The position numbers were made by a program, and so were the translations under genes. DNA of 64,000 nucleotides, from NCBI GenBank assembly GCA_964628235.1, contig CAZVLU010000013.1, forward strand, positions 1 to 64,000, given 5' to 3'. The DNA is from CAMAVH01 sp964628235. GTDB taxonomy: Bacteria > Pseudomonadota > Alphaproteobacteria > SMXQ01. Positions within the stretch are counted from its first letter, which is position 1. Every line of letters begins with the position of its first letter. The notes under the pieces are model-generated. The model saw only the letters and a program-made list of their open reading frames with translations. It had not been told where the DNA came from and ran no database searches. This document shows, in pieces, positions 17,148 through 27,999 of this stretch.

Positions 17148-18265
17148 TGAACTTCGCGCGCACCGACACGTCCGTCCTCGGCCGCTGGTGGTGGACCGTC
17201 GATCGCTGGGTGCTGGCCGCCCTGATGATCCTGGTCGGCCTCGGCATCGTGCTGATCTTCGCCGCCAGCCCGGCGGTGGCCGAGCGCATCGGCCTCGACT
17301 CGTTCTATTTCGTGCGCAAGCAGATCAGCTATCTCGCGCCGGCGCTGGCCATTCTGCTCGCCGTCTCGCTGCTCAACGTGCGCAATGTGCGCCGCCTCGC
17401 CGTCTTCGCCTTTCTCGCCATGGTCGGCTGCATGATCCTGACGCTGATGATGGGCGTCGAGATCAAGGGCGCCCGGCGCTGGATTTCGCTCGCCGGCTTC
17501 ACGCTGCAGCCCTCCGAGTTCATCAAGCCTGCCTTCGCCGTGGTCGCCGCCTGGATGCTCGCCACCGGCCGCATGGAGCAAGGCTTCCCCGGCCGCACCA
17601 TCGCCGTGGCGCTCTACGGCCTCACCATGGGCCTGTTGCTGCTGCAGCCGGACATGGGCATGGCCGTGCTGACCTCGGCGATCTTCGCCGCGCAATTGTT
17701 CATCGCCGGCATCCCGATGGCGCTGGTCGGCATGCTGGCGATTCTCGGCGTCGCCGGTATCGTCGGCGCCTATTTCGTGTTCCCGCATGTCGCCAGCCGC
17801 ATCGACCGCTTCCTCGACCCGTCGTCGGGCGACAGCTATCAGGTCAACACCGGCCTCGAAGCCTTCATGAACGGCGGCCTGTTCGGTCGCGGCCCGGGCG
17901 AAGGCACCGTCAAGGAAATCCTGCCCGACGCGCACGCCGACTTCATCTTCGCCGTCGCCGGCGAGGAGCTCGGCCTGATCGCCTGCCTGTTCATCGTCAT
18001 GCTGTTCGCCTTCATCGTGCTGCGCGGCTTCACCCGCATGCTGTCGGAAGGCAACCTCTTCATCCTGCTCGCCGTCACCGGGCTGCTCGTGCAATTCGGC
18101 CTGCAGGCGATCATCCATATGTCCTCGACGCTAAATCTGATGCCGACCAAAGGCATGACGCTGCCGCTGATCTCCTACGGCGGCTCGTCGCTGCTCGGCA
18201 TCGCCTTCGGCATGGGCATGGTGCTGGCGCTGACGCGCAGCCGCGCCGGCTTGGGTGAGGTGTGA
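17144..18265 (+). CDS. ftsW: Septal peptidoglycan glycosyltransferase FtsW
   Basis: This SEDS-family polytopic protein (373 residues, about ten membrane segments) polymerises glycan strands at the septum with FtsI. I chose the ATG at 17144, which overlaps the murD stop; a longer frame from 16640 runs inside murD and is artefactual. SEDS signatures seen include GARRWISLAGFTLQPSEFIKPA, LLLQPDMGM, the loop with FLDPSSGDSYQ, GGLFGRGPGEG and KGMTLPLISYGGSS. The long extracytoplasmic loop and the GKGPGEG-like element support FtsW, rather than RodA, as does its place between murD and murG. Confidence 0.96.
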   Translation: MMNFARTDTSVLGRWWWTVDRWVLAALMILVGLGIVLIFAASPAVAERIGLDSFYFVRKQISYLAPALAILLAVSLLNVRNVRRLAVFAFLAMVGCMILTLMMGVEIKGARRWISLAGFTLQPSEFIKPAFAVVAAWMLATGRMEQGFPGRTIAVALYGLTMGLLLLQPDMGMAVLTSAIFAAQLFIAGIPMALVGMLAILGVAGIVGAYFVFPHVASRIDRFLDPSSGDSYQVNTGLEAFMNGGLFGRGPGEGTVKEILPDAHADFIFAVAGEELGLIACLFIVMLFAFIVLRGFTRMLSEGNLFILLAVTGLLVQFGLQAIIHMSSTLNLMPTKGMTLPLISYGGSSLLGIAFGMGMVLALTRSRAGLGEV

Positions 18266-19430
18266 TGAGCCATCCGCACGACATCCTCGACGTCCCGGCG
18301 CACAGCCGCACGCACCCCATCGTGCTGGTGGCCGGCGGCACGGGCGGCCATGTGTTCCCGGCCGAAGCGCTCGCCAGCGAATTGCGCGCGCGCGGCTACA
18401 CGCTGGCGCTGTTCACCGATCGGCGCGGCGAAGCCTATGGCGGCGAACTCGGCGCGCTCGCCACGCATCGCATCCGCGCCGGCCGCGTCAGCGGCGGCGG
18501 CCTCATCGGCCGCGCCAAAGGCGTGATCGATCTGGCGCTCGGCGGCCTGCAGTCGCGCGGGCTGCTCGCCAAGCTCAAGCCCAGCGTCGTCGTCGGCTTC
18601 GGCGGCTATGCCACCGTGCCGACCATGCTGGCCGCAAGCAGCCTCGGCCTGCCGACCGTGATCCATGAGCAGAACGCCTTGCTCGGACGCGCCAACCGCC
18701 TGCTGGCGTCGCGCGTCTCGGCCATCGCCACGGCGTTCGACACTGTCATCGGCATCAAGCCGGGCGACCGCGGCAAGACGGTGCTGACCGGCAATCCGGT
18801 GCGCCCCGGCATTCGCGCCCTGCGCGACAACGCCTATCCGGCGCTGGCCGGCGACGGCCCGATCCATCTGCTGGTCACCGGCGGCAGCCAGGGCGCGACG
18901 ATCTTCAGCGACGTGGTGCCCGCCGCCCTCGACCGCCTGCCCGACGACATGCGCAAGCGTCTGCGTATCAGCCAGCAATGCCGCCCCGAGGACATCGAGC
19001 GGGTGCGCGCGGCCTATGCCGGCACCGACATCCGCGTCGATCTCGCCAGCTTCTTCAGCGACATGCCCGAGCGCCTGCTGCACGCCCACCTGGTGATCTG
19101 CCGCGCCGGCGCCTCGACCGTCGCGGAGCTGACGATGGCCGGCCGCCCGGCGATCTTGGTGCCCTATCCGCACGCCATGGACGACCACCAGACGATGAAC
19201 GCTCGCGCCATCGAAGCGCAGGGCGGCGCCGTCACCATGCCGCAACTCGACTTCACGCCGGAAACGCTCTCGGCCCGCCTCAAGTTGCTCTTCGCCCAGC
19301 CGCAGCAGCTCGCGCGCATGGCGGAGAAAGCCCACGCCAGCGGCCATCGCGACGCCGCCGCCAACCTCGCCATCCTCGTCGCCGGCCTGCTCTCGGGCAG
19401 CAACGGCGCGACCACCACGGAGAAGGCCGC

Positions 19431-19434
<4 letters not shown>
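18265..19434 (+). CDS. murG: UDP-GlcNAc:undecaprenyl-PP-MurNAc-pentapeptide GlcNAc transferase
   Basis: This peripheral GT-B enzyme (389 residues from ATG 18265) converts lipid I to lipid II at the inner face of the membrane. The N-domain contains the glycine-rich loop VAGGTGGHVFPAEAL and SVVVGFGGYATVP; the UDP-GlcNAc side has HEQNALLGRANR, LLVTGGSQGA, and CRAGASTVAELTMAGRPAILVPYPHAMDDHQ. A GTG at 18262 is an alternative start one codon upstream. The N-terminus has about 17 extra residues before the first strand. The stop forms ATGA with murC. Confidence 0.96.
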
Positions 19435-20857
<1,423 letters not shown>

Positions 20858-20861
<4 letters not shown>

Positions 20862-21808
20862 TGGCCGAGCGCAAATCCACCGACCGCCTGATCGACCGCC
20901 TGCCGGCGGTGCGCGGCCGTTATACGGAAGCGGCGGACTTGTCGCGCGTCACCTGGTTCAAAGTCGGCGGTCCGGCCGAAGTGATGTTCCGCCCTGTCGA
21001 CCAAGACGATCTCGCAGCCTTCCTCGCCGCCAAGCCGGCCGACGTGCCGGTCACCGTGCTCGGCGTCGGCTCGAACCTGCTGGTGCGCGACGGCGGCATC
21101 GACGGCGTCGTCATCCGCTTGGGCCGCGGCTTTACTGACATCGCCGCTGAGGGCACCACCGTGACGGCGGGCGCCGCCGCGCTCGATTTGAACGTCGCCA
21201 TCGCTGCCCGCGCTGCCGGCATCGCCGGCCTCGAGTTCCTCTCCGGCATCCCCGGCTTGATCGGCGGCGCCCTGCGCATGAACGCCGGGGCTTACGGCCG
21301 CGAGATGACGAATGTCGTCGTCGCCGCCACCGCGCTCGACGCGAGCGGCGCGCTGCACACACTGACCCCGGCTGAATTGGGCTTCACCTATCGCCATAGC
21401 GCCACCCCCGCCGACTGGATTTTCACCAGCGTGACGCTGCAAGGCGAAGCCGGCGCGCCGGACGCGATCCAAGCGCGCATGGACGAAATCCAGACGGCGC
21501 GCGCCGAGACGCAGCCGTTGCGCACGCCGACCGGCGGCTCGACCTTCAAGAATCCGGACGGCCATAAGGCTTGGCAGCTCATCGATGCCGCCGGCTGCCG
21601 CGGGCTGCACATGGGCGGCGCGAAGGTGTCCGAACTGCATTGCAACTTCCTGATCAATGCCGGCGGCGCGACCGCAGCCGACATCGAAGCACTCGGCGAA
21701 GAGGTCCGTCGCCGCGTCTTCGAGAACAGCGGCATCACGCTCGACTGGGAAATCAAGCGCATCGGCAAAGCGCTGCCGGGCCTCCACGCCGTCGAGGGCG
21801 CCGCATGA
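20858..21808 (+). CDS. murB: UDP-N-acetylenolpyruvoylglucosamine reductase
   Basis: This FAD-dependent enzyme (316 residues) reduces the enolpyruvyl group to give UDP-MurNAc. The flavin-binding start TWFKVGGPAEVMF, GVGSNLLVRDGGIDG, GLEFLSGIPGLIGGALRMNAGAYG and the C-terminal GGSTFKNPDG with the catalytic Ser are present, consistent with type II MurB that lacks the extra E. coli loop. I chose ATG 20858, which overlaps the murC stop after a GACGGGAG sequence. The stop overlaps the ddl ATG. Confidence 0.96.
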
Positions 21809-22725
21809 AAAAAGAAATCGCCGTGCTGATGGGCGGCTGGTCGGCGGAGCGCGAGGTTTCGCTCGTGTCCGGCGCCGCCGTGTCGAACGCCCTGAAGAAG
21901 CTCGGCCATCACGTCACGACGATCGATGTCGGCCGCGAGATCGGCACATTGCTCAAAGCGCTGCATCCGCGTGTGCAAGTGGCCTTCAACGCCCTGCACG
22001 GCCGCTTCGGCGAAGACGGCTGTATCCAGGGCGCGCTCGAAATCCTCGGCTTGCCCTACACCCATTCGGGCGTTCTCGCCTCTGCCCTCGCCATGGACAA
22101 GCCGACCGCGCGCCGCCTGTTCCAGGCCGCCGGTCTGCGCGTCGCCGAAGGCTTGGTGCTGACCCGCGAGCAGGTGTTGGCCGGCGGCTTCATGGCCGCG
22201 CCCTATGTGATCAAGCCGTTCAACGAAGGCTCCAGCGTCGGCGTGCATATCGTGCAGCCCGGCGACAATGCCAAGCCCTTCGCCGACACCGCCTGGCCCT
22301 ACGGCGAGCAGGTGCTGGTCGAGCGCTTCATCCCCGGCCGCGAACTGACCGTCGCCGTGATGGGCGACAAGGCGCTCGGCTGCCTCGAGATCCGCCCCAA
22401 GCAAGGCTTCTACAGCTACGAAGCCAAATACACCGACGGCAAGGCCGACCATCTGATGCCGGCCCCGCTGCCCGCCACGAAATATCAGGAAGCGCTCGAG
22501 ATCGGCCTCGCGGCGCACCGCACGCTCGGCTGCCGCGGCGTCTCGCGCACCGACATCCGCTACGACGATACGCCGGGCGGCGACGGCCAGTTCTATGTGC
22601 TTGAAGTCAACACCCAGCCGGGCATGACGCCGCTCTCGCTCGTGCCCGAGATCGCCGCCCATGCCGGCATGAATTTCGAGGAGCTCGTCTCCTGGATCGT
22701 GGAGGACGCCTCATGCCCGCGCTGA
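21805..22725 (+). CDS. ddl: D-alanine:D-alanine ligase
   Basis: This ATP-grasp ligase (306 residues) makes the D-Ala-D-Ala dipeptide used by MurF. The N-terminus IAVLMGGWSAEREVSLVSG is the family signature; HGRFGEDGCIQGALEILGLPYTHSG, the ATP-binding YVIKPFNEGSSVGV and the C-terminal VLEVNTQPGMTPLSL with metal ligands complete it. The Ser and Tyr positions are those of a D-Ala-D-Ala rather than a D-Ala-D-Lac enzyme, as far as motif reading allows. The start overlaps the murB stop and ftsQ starts 13 bp inside its end. Confidence 0.96.
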   Translation: MKKEIAVLMGGWSAEREVSLVSGAAVSNALKKLGHHVTTIDVGREIGTLLKALHPRVQVAFNALHGRFGEDGCIQGALEILGLPYTHSGVLASALAMDKPTARRLFQAAGLRVAEGLVLTREQVLAGGFMAAPYVIKPFNEGSSVGVHIVQPGDNAKPFADTAWPYGEQVLVERFIPGRELTVAVMGDKALGCLEIRPKQGFYSYEAKYTDGKADHLMPAPLPATKYQEALEIGLAAHRTLGCRGVSRTDIRYDDTPGGDGQFYVLEVNTQPGMTPLSLVPEIAAHAGMNFEELVSWIVEDASCPR

Positions 22726-23573
22726 ACAAGCGTCGCGCAAAATCTCGCAAGCCGGTGCGCCGCACGCCGCCGCCGCGTTGGCTCAAGCCGGCGCTGCGCG
22801 GGATCGCAGCGCTTGGCGCCATCGGCCTCGTCGTCGCCGTGCCGACCTATCTCGTGCGCGCCGGCCATGTCGACGCCGCCTCCGCCTGGGCCGAGCGGCA
22901 CGGCATGATCGTCTCCGCCGGCTTCGGCTTGGCGGTGCGCGAAGTGCTGGTGCAGGGCCGCGGCGAGAGCCCCGGCAAGGACGTGCTCGCGGCGCTCGAC
23001 GTCAAACGCGGCTCGCCGATCCTCGCCTTCGATCCGCATGCGGCGAAGGCCCGCCTCGAAGAACTGCCCTGGGTGCGCAAGGCGACCGTCGAACGCCGGC
23101 TGCCCGACACCGTCTTCGTGCGCCTCGAAGAGCGCGTGCCGATGGCGCTGTGGCAGCGTGACGGCAAGCTGACGCTTGTCGACCGCGACGGCGTGCCCGT
23201 GCCCAGCGCCGATCCGGCACGCTTCGGCCAATTGCCGCAGATCATCGGCGACGGCGCGCCTGTCAATGCGCCCGCCATCCTCGCCATCACCGCTGCCGAG
23301 CCCGATCTGCGCGCCCGCGTCGCCGCCCTCAGCTTCGTCGGCGGCCGGCGCTGGACCGTGATCTTCGACAACGGCGCCGAAGTGCAGCTGCCCGAACAAG
23401 ATGCCGGGCGCGCCTGGGCCAAGTTCGCCGCCATGCAGCGCAGCCAGAACGTGCTGGCGCATGACGTGGCCAACATCGATCTGCGGCTGCCCGACCGGAC
23501 GGTCGTGCGGCTCTCGCCGGGTGTGACTCCGCCGAAAGCGGCGCCCATCAGAAAATCCGGCAAGGACACCTAG
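22713..23573 (+). CDS. ftsQ: Cell division protein FtsQ
   Basis: This bitopic division protein (286 residues) has a basic cytoplasmic N-terminus (KRRAKSRKPVRRTPPPRW), one membrane segment (about residues 30-50), then a POTRA domain (VREVLVQGRGESPGKDVLAAL...GSPILAFDPHAAKARLEELPWVRKATVERRLPDTVFVRLEERVPMALW) and the beta domain (DGVPVPSADPARFGQLPQI). FtsQ links early and late divisome proteins through FtsB/FtsL. It overlaps ddl by 13 bp. The call rests on the POTRA pattern and on the ddl-ftsQ-ftsA order. Confidence 0.94.
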   Translation: MPALNKRRAKSRKPVRRTPPPRWLKPALRGIAALGAIGLVVAVPTYLVRAGHVDAASAWAERHGMIVSAGFGLAVREVLVQGRGESPGKDVLAALDVKRGSPILAFDPHAAKARLEELPWVRKATVERRLPDTVFVRLEERVPMALWQRDGKLTLVDRDGVPVPSADPARFGQLPQIIGDGAPVNAPAILAITAAEPDLRARVAALSFVGGRRWTVIFDNGAEVQLPEQDAGRAWAKFAAMQRSQNVLAHDVANIDLRLPDRTVVRLSPGVTPPKAAPIRKSGKDT

Positions 23574-23581
23574 GGGGAAGC

Positions 23582-24853
23582 GTGATGCGTAAGTCTCTGT
23601 CTAAGACGAGGAACGGCGTGATCGCGGCGCTCGATATCGGCACCACGAAAATCTGCTGCTTCATCGCGCGCGCCGACGACGAGGGCAACCTGCGCGTCGC
23701 CGGCATCGGCCATCACAGCTCGGACGGCGTGCGCGTCGGCTCGATCGTCGATGTCGAAGCCGCCGAAACGTCGATCCTGTCCGCCGTGCAAGCCGCCGAG
23801 CAGATGGCCGGCGAGACGATCCGCGACGTCATCGTCAATCTCTCCGCCGGCCAGCCCGAATCGAAGACGCTGAACTACGAAGTCTCCATCGCCGGCCATG
23901 AAGTCGGCGATGCCGACGTGCGCAAAGTGCTCAGCCACGGCCGCGCCCAGAGCGAGAGCGGCGAGCGCGAGCTGATCCATTGCGTGCCCGTCGGCTACAC
24001 CATCGACGGCAGCCGCTACATCCGCGACCCGCGCGGCATGTACGGCGAGCGCCTCGGCGTCAACATGCATGTCATCACCGCCGCCTCCGGCGCGGTGCGC
24101 ACGCTGACGACCTGCATCCAGCGTTGCCACCTCGACGTCTCGGCCCTTGTCATGTCGCCTTACGCGGCGGCGCTGTCGGCTTTGGTCGAAGACGAGATGA
24201 ATCTCGGCGCCACCGTCATCGACATGGGCGGCGGCACCACATCGATCGCCGTGTTCCACGACGGCAAGCTGGTCCATGCCGACAGCGTGCCGATCGGCGG
24301 CGCGCATGTCACCAGCGACATCGCGCGCGGCCTGTCGACGCCGCTCGCCCATGCCGAGCGCATGAAGACGCTGTACGGCAGCGCCATCCCGTCGCCGTCC
24401 GACGAGCGCGAGATCATCGACGTGCCGCTGGTCGGCGAAGAGGACCGCGCCCAGGCCAACCATGTGCCGCGCTCGATTCTCGTCTCGATCATCCAGCCCC
24501 GTCTGGAAGAGACCTTCGAACATATCCGCTCGCGCTTGGAAGCCAGCGGCATCGACAAAACCGCCGGCCGCCGCGTCGTTCTCACGGGCGGCGCCAGCCA
24601 ACTGCAAGGCGTGCAGGAATTGGCCGCCGGCGTTCTCGACAAACAGGTCCGGCGCGGCCGGCCGCTGCGCATCAGCGGCTTGGCCGAGGCGACAGGCGGT
24701 CCCGCCTTCGCCACTTGCGCCGGTCTTCTCACCTACGCCGTCAGCAAGCACGTCGACGCCCCGATGGGGGCGCTGGCGCCGCGCATGCGCGACGGCGAAG
24801 AGTCGGCCGGCCTGTTCGGCCGTTTTGGAGTCTGGCTACGTGAAAACTTCTAA
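23582..24853 (+). CDS. ftsA: Cell division protein FtsA
   Basis: This actin-like ATPase (423 residues) tethers FtsZ to the membrane and recruits later division proteins. The phosphate-1 loop is AALDIGTTKICCFIA near the N-terminus, phosphate-2 is TVIDMGGGTTSIAVF and the adenosine motif is VVLTGGASQLQGV. A C-terminal amphipathic helix that binds membrane is probable in the last 15 residues (LFGRFGVWLRENF). Start is GTG 23582 or ATG 23585 after AGGGGGAAG. Unlike the upstream genes it is separated from its follower, ftsZ, by 208 bp. A GANTC site (GAGTC, near 24829) lies just before its stop. Confidence 0.96.
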   Translation: MMRKSLSKTRNGVIAALDIGTTKICCFIARADDEGNLRVAGIGHHSSDGVRVGSIVDVEAAETSILSAVQAAEQMAGETIRDVIVNLSAGQPESKTLNYEVSIAGHEVGDADVRKVLSHGRAQSESGERELIHCVPVGYTIDGSRYIRDPRGMYGERLGVNMHVITAASGAVRTLTTCIQRCHLDVSALVMSPYAAALSALVEDEMNLGATVIDMGGGTTSIAVFHDGKLVHADSVPIGGAHVTSDIARGLSTPLAHAERMKTLYGSAIPSPSDEREIIDVPLVGEEDRAQANHVPRSILVSIIQPRLEETFEHIRSRLEASGIDKTAGRRVVLTGGASQLQGVQELAAGVLDKQVRRGRPLRISGLAEATGGPAFATCAGLLTYAVSKHVDAPMGALAPRMRDGEESAGLFGRFGVWLRENF

Positions 24854-25061
24854 GACCCACGACACCCGTTACGGCCAGGGCGGCGCACAGCCCTGGTCGG
24901 CGCTTATGGCGGGCCCGGGCTGCACGCTCTCCGAGAGCAATCTCGGGGTGTGCACCCCAGGCCCGCTTGGCGCCTCTCTGTCCACTAGCCGGTTTGGCGG
25001 CCGGCACAACGCATACCTCACCTCACCCGCATCATCCTTTGTGTCCATCGGAGGCTAGAAA
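24854..25061 (+). promoter_or_regulatory. Structured ftsA-ftsZ intergenic leader
   Basis: This 208 bp gap breaks the otherwise overlapping cluster and probably carries a promoter or regulated leader for ftsZ. Several short dyads are packed into 24926-24958: GCTCT/AGAGC around CCG, CCGAGA/TCTCGG around GCAA (24931-24946), and GGGGTG/CACCCC (24945-24958). They overlap one another, so they cannot all form at once. A CGGAGG ribosome binding site lies before the ATG at 25062. Confidence 0.5.
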
Positions 25062-26804
25062 ATGGCGATCAACCTTACCGCGCCCCACCAAGAACCCGAT
25101 CTGAAGCCCCGCATCACCGTCGTCGGTGTCGGCGGCGCCGGCTGCAACGCCGTCAACAACATGATAAAGTGCCAGCTCGAAGGCGTCGAATTCGTCGTCG
25201 CCAACAGCGACGCGCAGGCCCTCGCGCAATCGCCGTCCGAGCGCAAGATCCAGCTCGGCCGCAACATCACGCAAGGCCTCGGCGCCGGCGCGCGTCCCGA
25301 CGTCGGCCGCGCCTCCGCTGAAGAAGCCTTGGAAGAGATCCTCGGCCACCTGCATGCCTCGAACATGGTGTTCATCACCGCCGGCATGGGCGGCGGCACC
25401 GGCACCGGCGCCGCGCCCGTGATCGCCCGCGCCGCCCGCGAGCAGGGCATCCTGACCGTCGGCGTGGTGACCAAGCCCTTCCAGTTCGAAGGCATCCACC
25501 GCATGCGCACGGCGGAAGCCGGCATCGAAGAGCTGCAGCAGTTCGTCGATACGCTGATCGTCATCCCGAACCAGAACCTGTTCCGCATCGCCAACGAGAA
25601 GACGACCTTCGCGGAAGCCTTCAAGCTGGCCGACAATGTCCTGCACTCCGGCGTGCGCGGCGTCACCGACCTGATGGTCATGCCCGGCCTCATCAACCTC
25701 GACTTCGCCGACGTGCGCCAGGTCATGAGCGAGATGGGCAAGGCGATGATGGGGACCGGCGAAGGCACCGGCGACAAACGCGCGCTCGACGCCGCCCAGG
25801 CCGCGATCTCCAACCCGCTGCTCGACGACGTCTCGATGAAGGGCGCGCGCGGCGTGCTCATCAACATCACCGGCGGCGCCGACATGACTCTGTACGAAGT
25901 CGACGAAGCGGCGAACCGCATCCGCGAGGAAGTCGATCCCGAAGCCAACATCATCTTCGGCTCGACCTTCGACGAGGCCCTGGAAGGCCGCATGCGCATC
26001 TCCGTCATCGCCACCGGCATCGACGCTGAAGCCATGGCTGAGCCCAAGCCGACGGTCATCAACCTCGTCGACCGCCGCCCGACGCGTCCGACCATGGCGC
26101 CGCTGGCGGCGCACAGCCCGAGCATGGCCAGCCCGACCATGACCATGCCGAGCTTCGCCGCCCCGACGATGGCCGTCCCCACCATGTCGGCGCCGACGAC
26201 GCAGCCGAGCATGGCGCCGGTCATGACCGCCACGGCGACCCAGATGGAGCCGATGTTCGCCGCGCCGGCTGCGTCGCCGGTCGAAGCTGCACCCGCCCCG
26301 CTGGCCAGCGACGGTCGCAAGGCGTTCATCCCGGGCATGCCGGTCGAGCCGACCGCCACCGCCCGCGCCGCCCAAGCGACCGCCCCGACCGCCCGGCCCT
26401 TTGCCGAAGCGGCCATGGTCAATGCCGGCCTCAAGCCGAAGGCCAAGCCGAGCCTGTTCGAACGCGTGACCGGCACCGGCCGCGCCCGCGACATGGCCCA
26501 GGAGACCGCGCGTCCGGCCGAGCCGCCGGCCTTCCGCGCTCCCGTCCAGCAGCCGATGATGGCCGCCCCGCAACCGGCGATTGAGCCGGTGCAGGTCGCC
26601 ATGCAGGCCCTGGCGGCGGCGCAAGCCGCTCCGGTCGCCCCGGCGCCCCAGCCCGCGCCGCAGCCGGCGCCCCAAGCGTCCATGGCCGCCCAGACCTCGC
26701 TCGGTCTTGGCCTCGGCGTCGACCTGGCGGACAAGCCGAAGGCGGCGAGCATGGACGACGACCTGCTCGACATCCCGGCATTTCTGCGCCGCCAGGCCAA
26801 CTAG
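25062..26804 (+). CDS. ftsZ: Cell division GTPase FtsZ
   Basis: FtsZ, the tubulin-like GTPase that forms the division ring, is 580 residues long here. The GTP signature GGGTGTG is at 110-116 and the T7 loop NLDFAD, which completes the GTPase site of the next subunit, is at 212-217. The globular part ends near residue 320. About 230 residues of intrinsically disordered linker follow, rich in Met, Pro, Thr, Ala and with repeated PTM/PSM units, then the conserved C-terminal peptide LLDIPAFLRRQ that binds FtsA and other partners. Long linkers are usual in alphaproteobacteria; the Met density is unusual. A strong terminator follows at 26893. Confidence 0.97.
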   Translation: MAINLTAPHQEPDLKPRITVVGVGGAGCNAVNNMIKCQLEGVEFVVANSDAQALAQSPSERKIQLGRNITQGLGAGARPDVGRASAEEALEEILGHLHASNMVFITAGMGGGTGTGAAPVIARAAREQGILTVGVVTKPFQFEGIHRMRTAEAGIEELQQFVDTLIVIPNQNLFRIANEKTTFAEAFKLADNVLHSGVRGVTDLMVMPGLINLDFADVRQVMSEMGKAMMGTGEGTGDKRALDAAQAAISNPLLDDVSMKGARGVLINITGGADMTLYEVDEAANRIREEVDPEANIIFGSTFDEALEGRMRISVIATGIDAEAMAEPKPTVINLVDRRPTRPTMAPLAAHSPSMASPTMTMPSFAAPTMAVPTMSAPTTQPSMAPVMTATATQMEPMFAAPAASPVEAAPAPLASDGRKAFIPGMPVEPTATARAAQATAPTARPFAEAAMVNAGLKPKAKPSLFERVTGTGRARDMAQETARPAEPPAFRAPVQQPMMAAPQPAIEPVQVAMQALAAAQAAPVAPAPQPAPQPAPQASMAAQTSLGLGLGVDLADKPKAASMDDDLLDIPAFLRRQAN

Positions 26805-26892
26805 CCTCGTCACGGGCGGTTCCGATGGTCGCCGCAACGTCGCGGAAAACCAAGGAATCGCCCGTAACATTCTGTAACAAACAGTGATTTTA

Positions 26893-26935
26893 CGCTCTGG
26901 GGGACGCTCTTTATGTTCCCCAGAGCGAATTTTTT
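26893..26935 (+). terminator. Rho-independent terminator after ftsZ
   Basis: CGCTCTGGGG at 26893-26902 pairs perfectly with CCCCAGAGCG at 26918-26927 over a 15 nt loop and is followed by AA and six T residues. It ends the division transcript, so lpxC 38 bp downstream should depend on its own promoter or on read-through. Confidence 0.9.
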
Positions 26936-26972
26936 ATGACTGCCGTTTGTGACTGAGTCGTTAGGAAGATAG

Positions 26973-27935
26973 ATGGGACAGATCGTCCGCCAGAAGACCC
27001 TGAAGAACGCGATCGGTTGCGCCGGCATCGGCCTGCATACCGGCGCCAAGGTCTCCATGACGCTGCTGCCCGCCGACGCCAACAGCGGCATCGTCTTCAA
27101 GCGCACCGACATTCACGGCGCGCAGACGACGATCCCTGCCGACTGGCGCAACGTCACCGACTCGCAGCTTTGCACCGCCATCACCAAGAACGGCGCGACG
27201 ATCTGCACCATCGAACATCTCATGGCGGCGCTCTCGGCTGCCGGCATCGACAATGTCGTCATCGAATTGAACGGCCCTGAAGTGCCGATCATGGACGGCA
27301 GCGCCGCACCCTTCGTGTTCCTCATCGAATGCGCCGGCATCGTCGAGCAACCGGCAGCGCGCCGCGCCGTCGTCGTGAAGAAGCCCGTCGCCGTCACGGT
27401 CGGCGACAAGCGCGCCGCCATCGAGCCGGGCGCCGGCTTCTCGATCGGCTTCGACATCGACTTCGCCAGCGCCGCCGTGCGCAAACAGACCTTCGCCTTC
27501 GACCTGGTCGACGGCTCGTTCAAGAGCGAGATCGCCCGCGCCCGCACCTTCGGCTTCGCTCACGAAGTCAGCGCCCTGCAGGCCCAAGGTCTGCTCAAGG
27601 GCGGCTCGCTGGAGAACGCGGTGGTGGTCAGCGGCGACAAGGTGCTCAATGAGAGCGGCCTGCGCTACAGCGACGAATTCGTGCGCCACAAGGTGCTCGA
27701 CTCGGTCGGCGACCTCTATCTCGCCGGCATGCCGCTGATCGGCCATTTCCACGGCTCGCGCTCGGGCCACCGCATGAACCATCAGCTTCTGCAGGCCCTG
27801 TTCGCCGATGCCAGCGCCCACGAGATCGTCGATCTCGACGCCGATTTGCTGCGCGACGACGAGGCCGCCCTCAATACGGCGCCGCTGATCGCCGGCGCGG
27901 CCCCCAACAAATTCGTCGCGACGCCGATCCGCTAA
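26973..27935 (+). CDS. lpxC: UDP-3-O-acyl-N-acetylglucosamine deacetylase
   Basis: LpxC catalyses the committed, zinc-dependent deacetylation step of lipid A synthesis, so the organism makes lipopolysaccharide. The protein has 320 residues. The first zinc His (H82) lies in CTIEHLMAAL, the second His and Asp ligands in the FVRHKVLDSVGDLYLAG region, and the catalytic His in GHFHGSRSGHRMNHQLL. Family length is about 305-320. Linkage downstream of ftsZ is conserved in proteobacteria. A GANTC site (GAGTC near 26956) lies in its short upstream region, as in some genes regulated by the methyltransferase CcrM, but this may be chance. Confidence 0.97.
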   Translation: MGQIVRQKTLKNAIGCAGIGLHTGAKVSMTLLPADANSGIVFKRTDIHGAQTTIPADWRNVTDSQLCTAITKNGATICTIEHLMAALSAAGIDNVVIELNGPEVPIMDGSAAPFVFLIECAGIVEQPAARRAVVVKKPVAVTVGDKRAAIEPGAGFSIGFDIDFASAAVRKQTFAFDLVDGSFKSEIARARTFGFAHEVSALQAQGLLKGGSLENAVVVSGDKVLNESGLRYSDEFVRHKVLDSVGDLYLAGMPLIGHFHGSRSGHRMNHQLLQALFADASAHEIVDLDADLLRDDEAALNTAPLIAGAAPNKFVATPIR

Positions 27936-27956
27936 AAGCTGCGCGCTAAATCAAAA

Positions 27957-27985
27957 GGCCGGCGGAGACATCCGCCGGCCTTTTT
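27957..27985 (+). terminator. Terminator between lpxC and the convergent cupin gene
   Basis: GGCCGGCGGA (27957-27966) and TCCGCCGGCC (27971-27980) form a perfect 10 bp stem with a GACA loop followed by five T residues. On the minus strand the stem is followed by TTTTGA, so it may also serve the convergent cupin gene. Confidence 0.9.
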
Positions 27986-27999
27986 CTTTGCCTGAAGCG

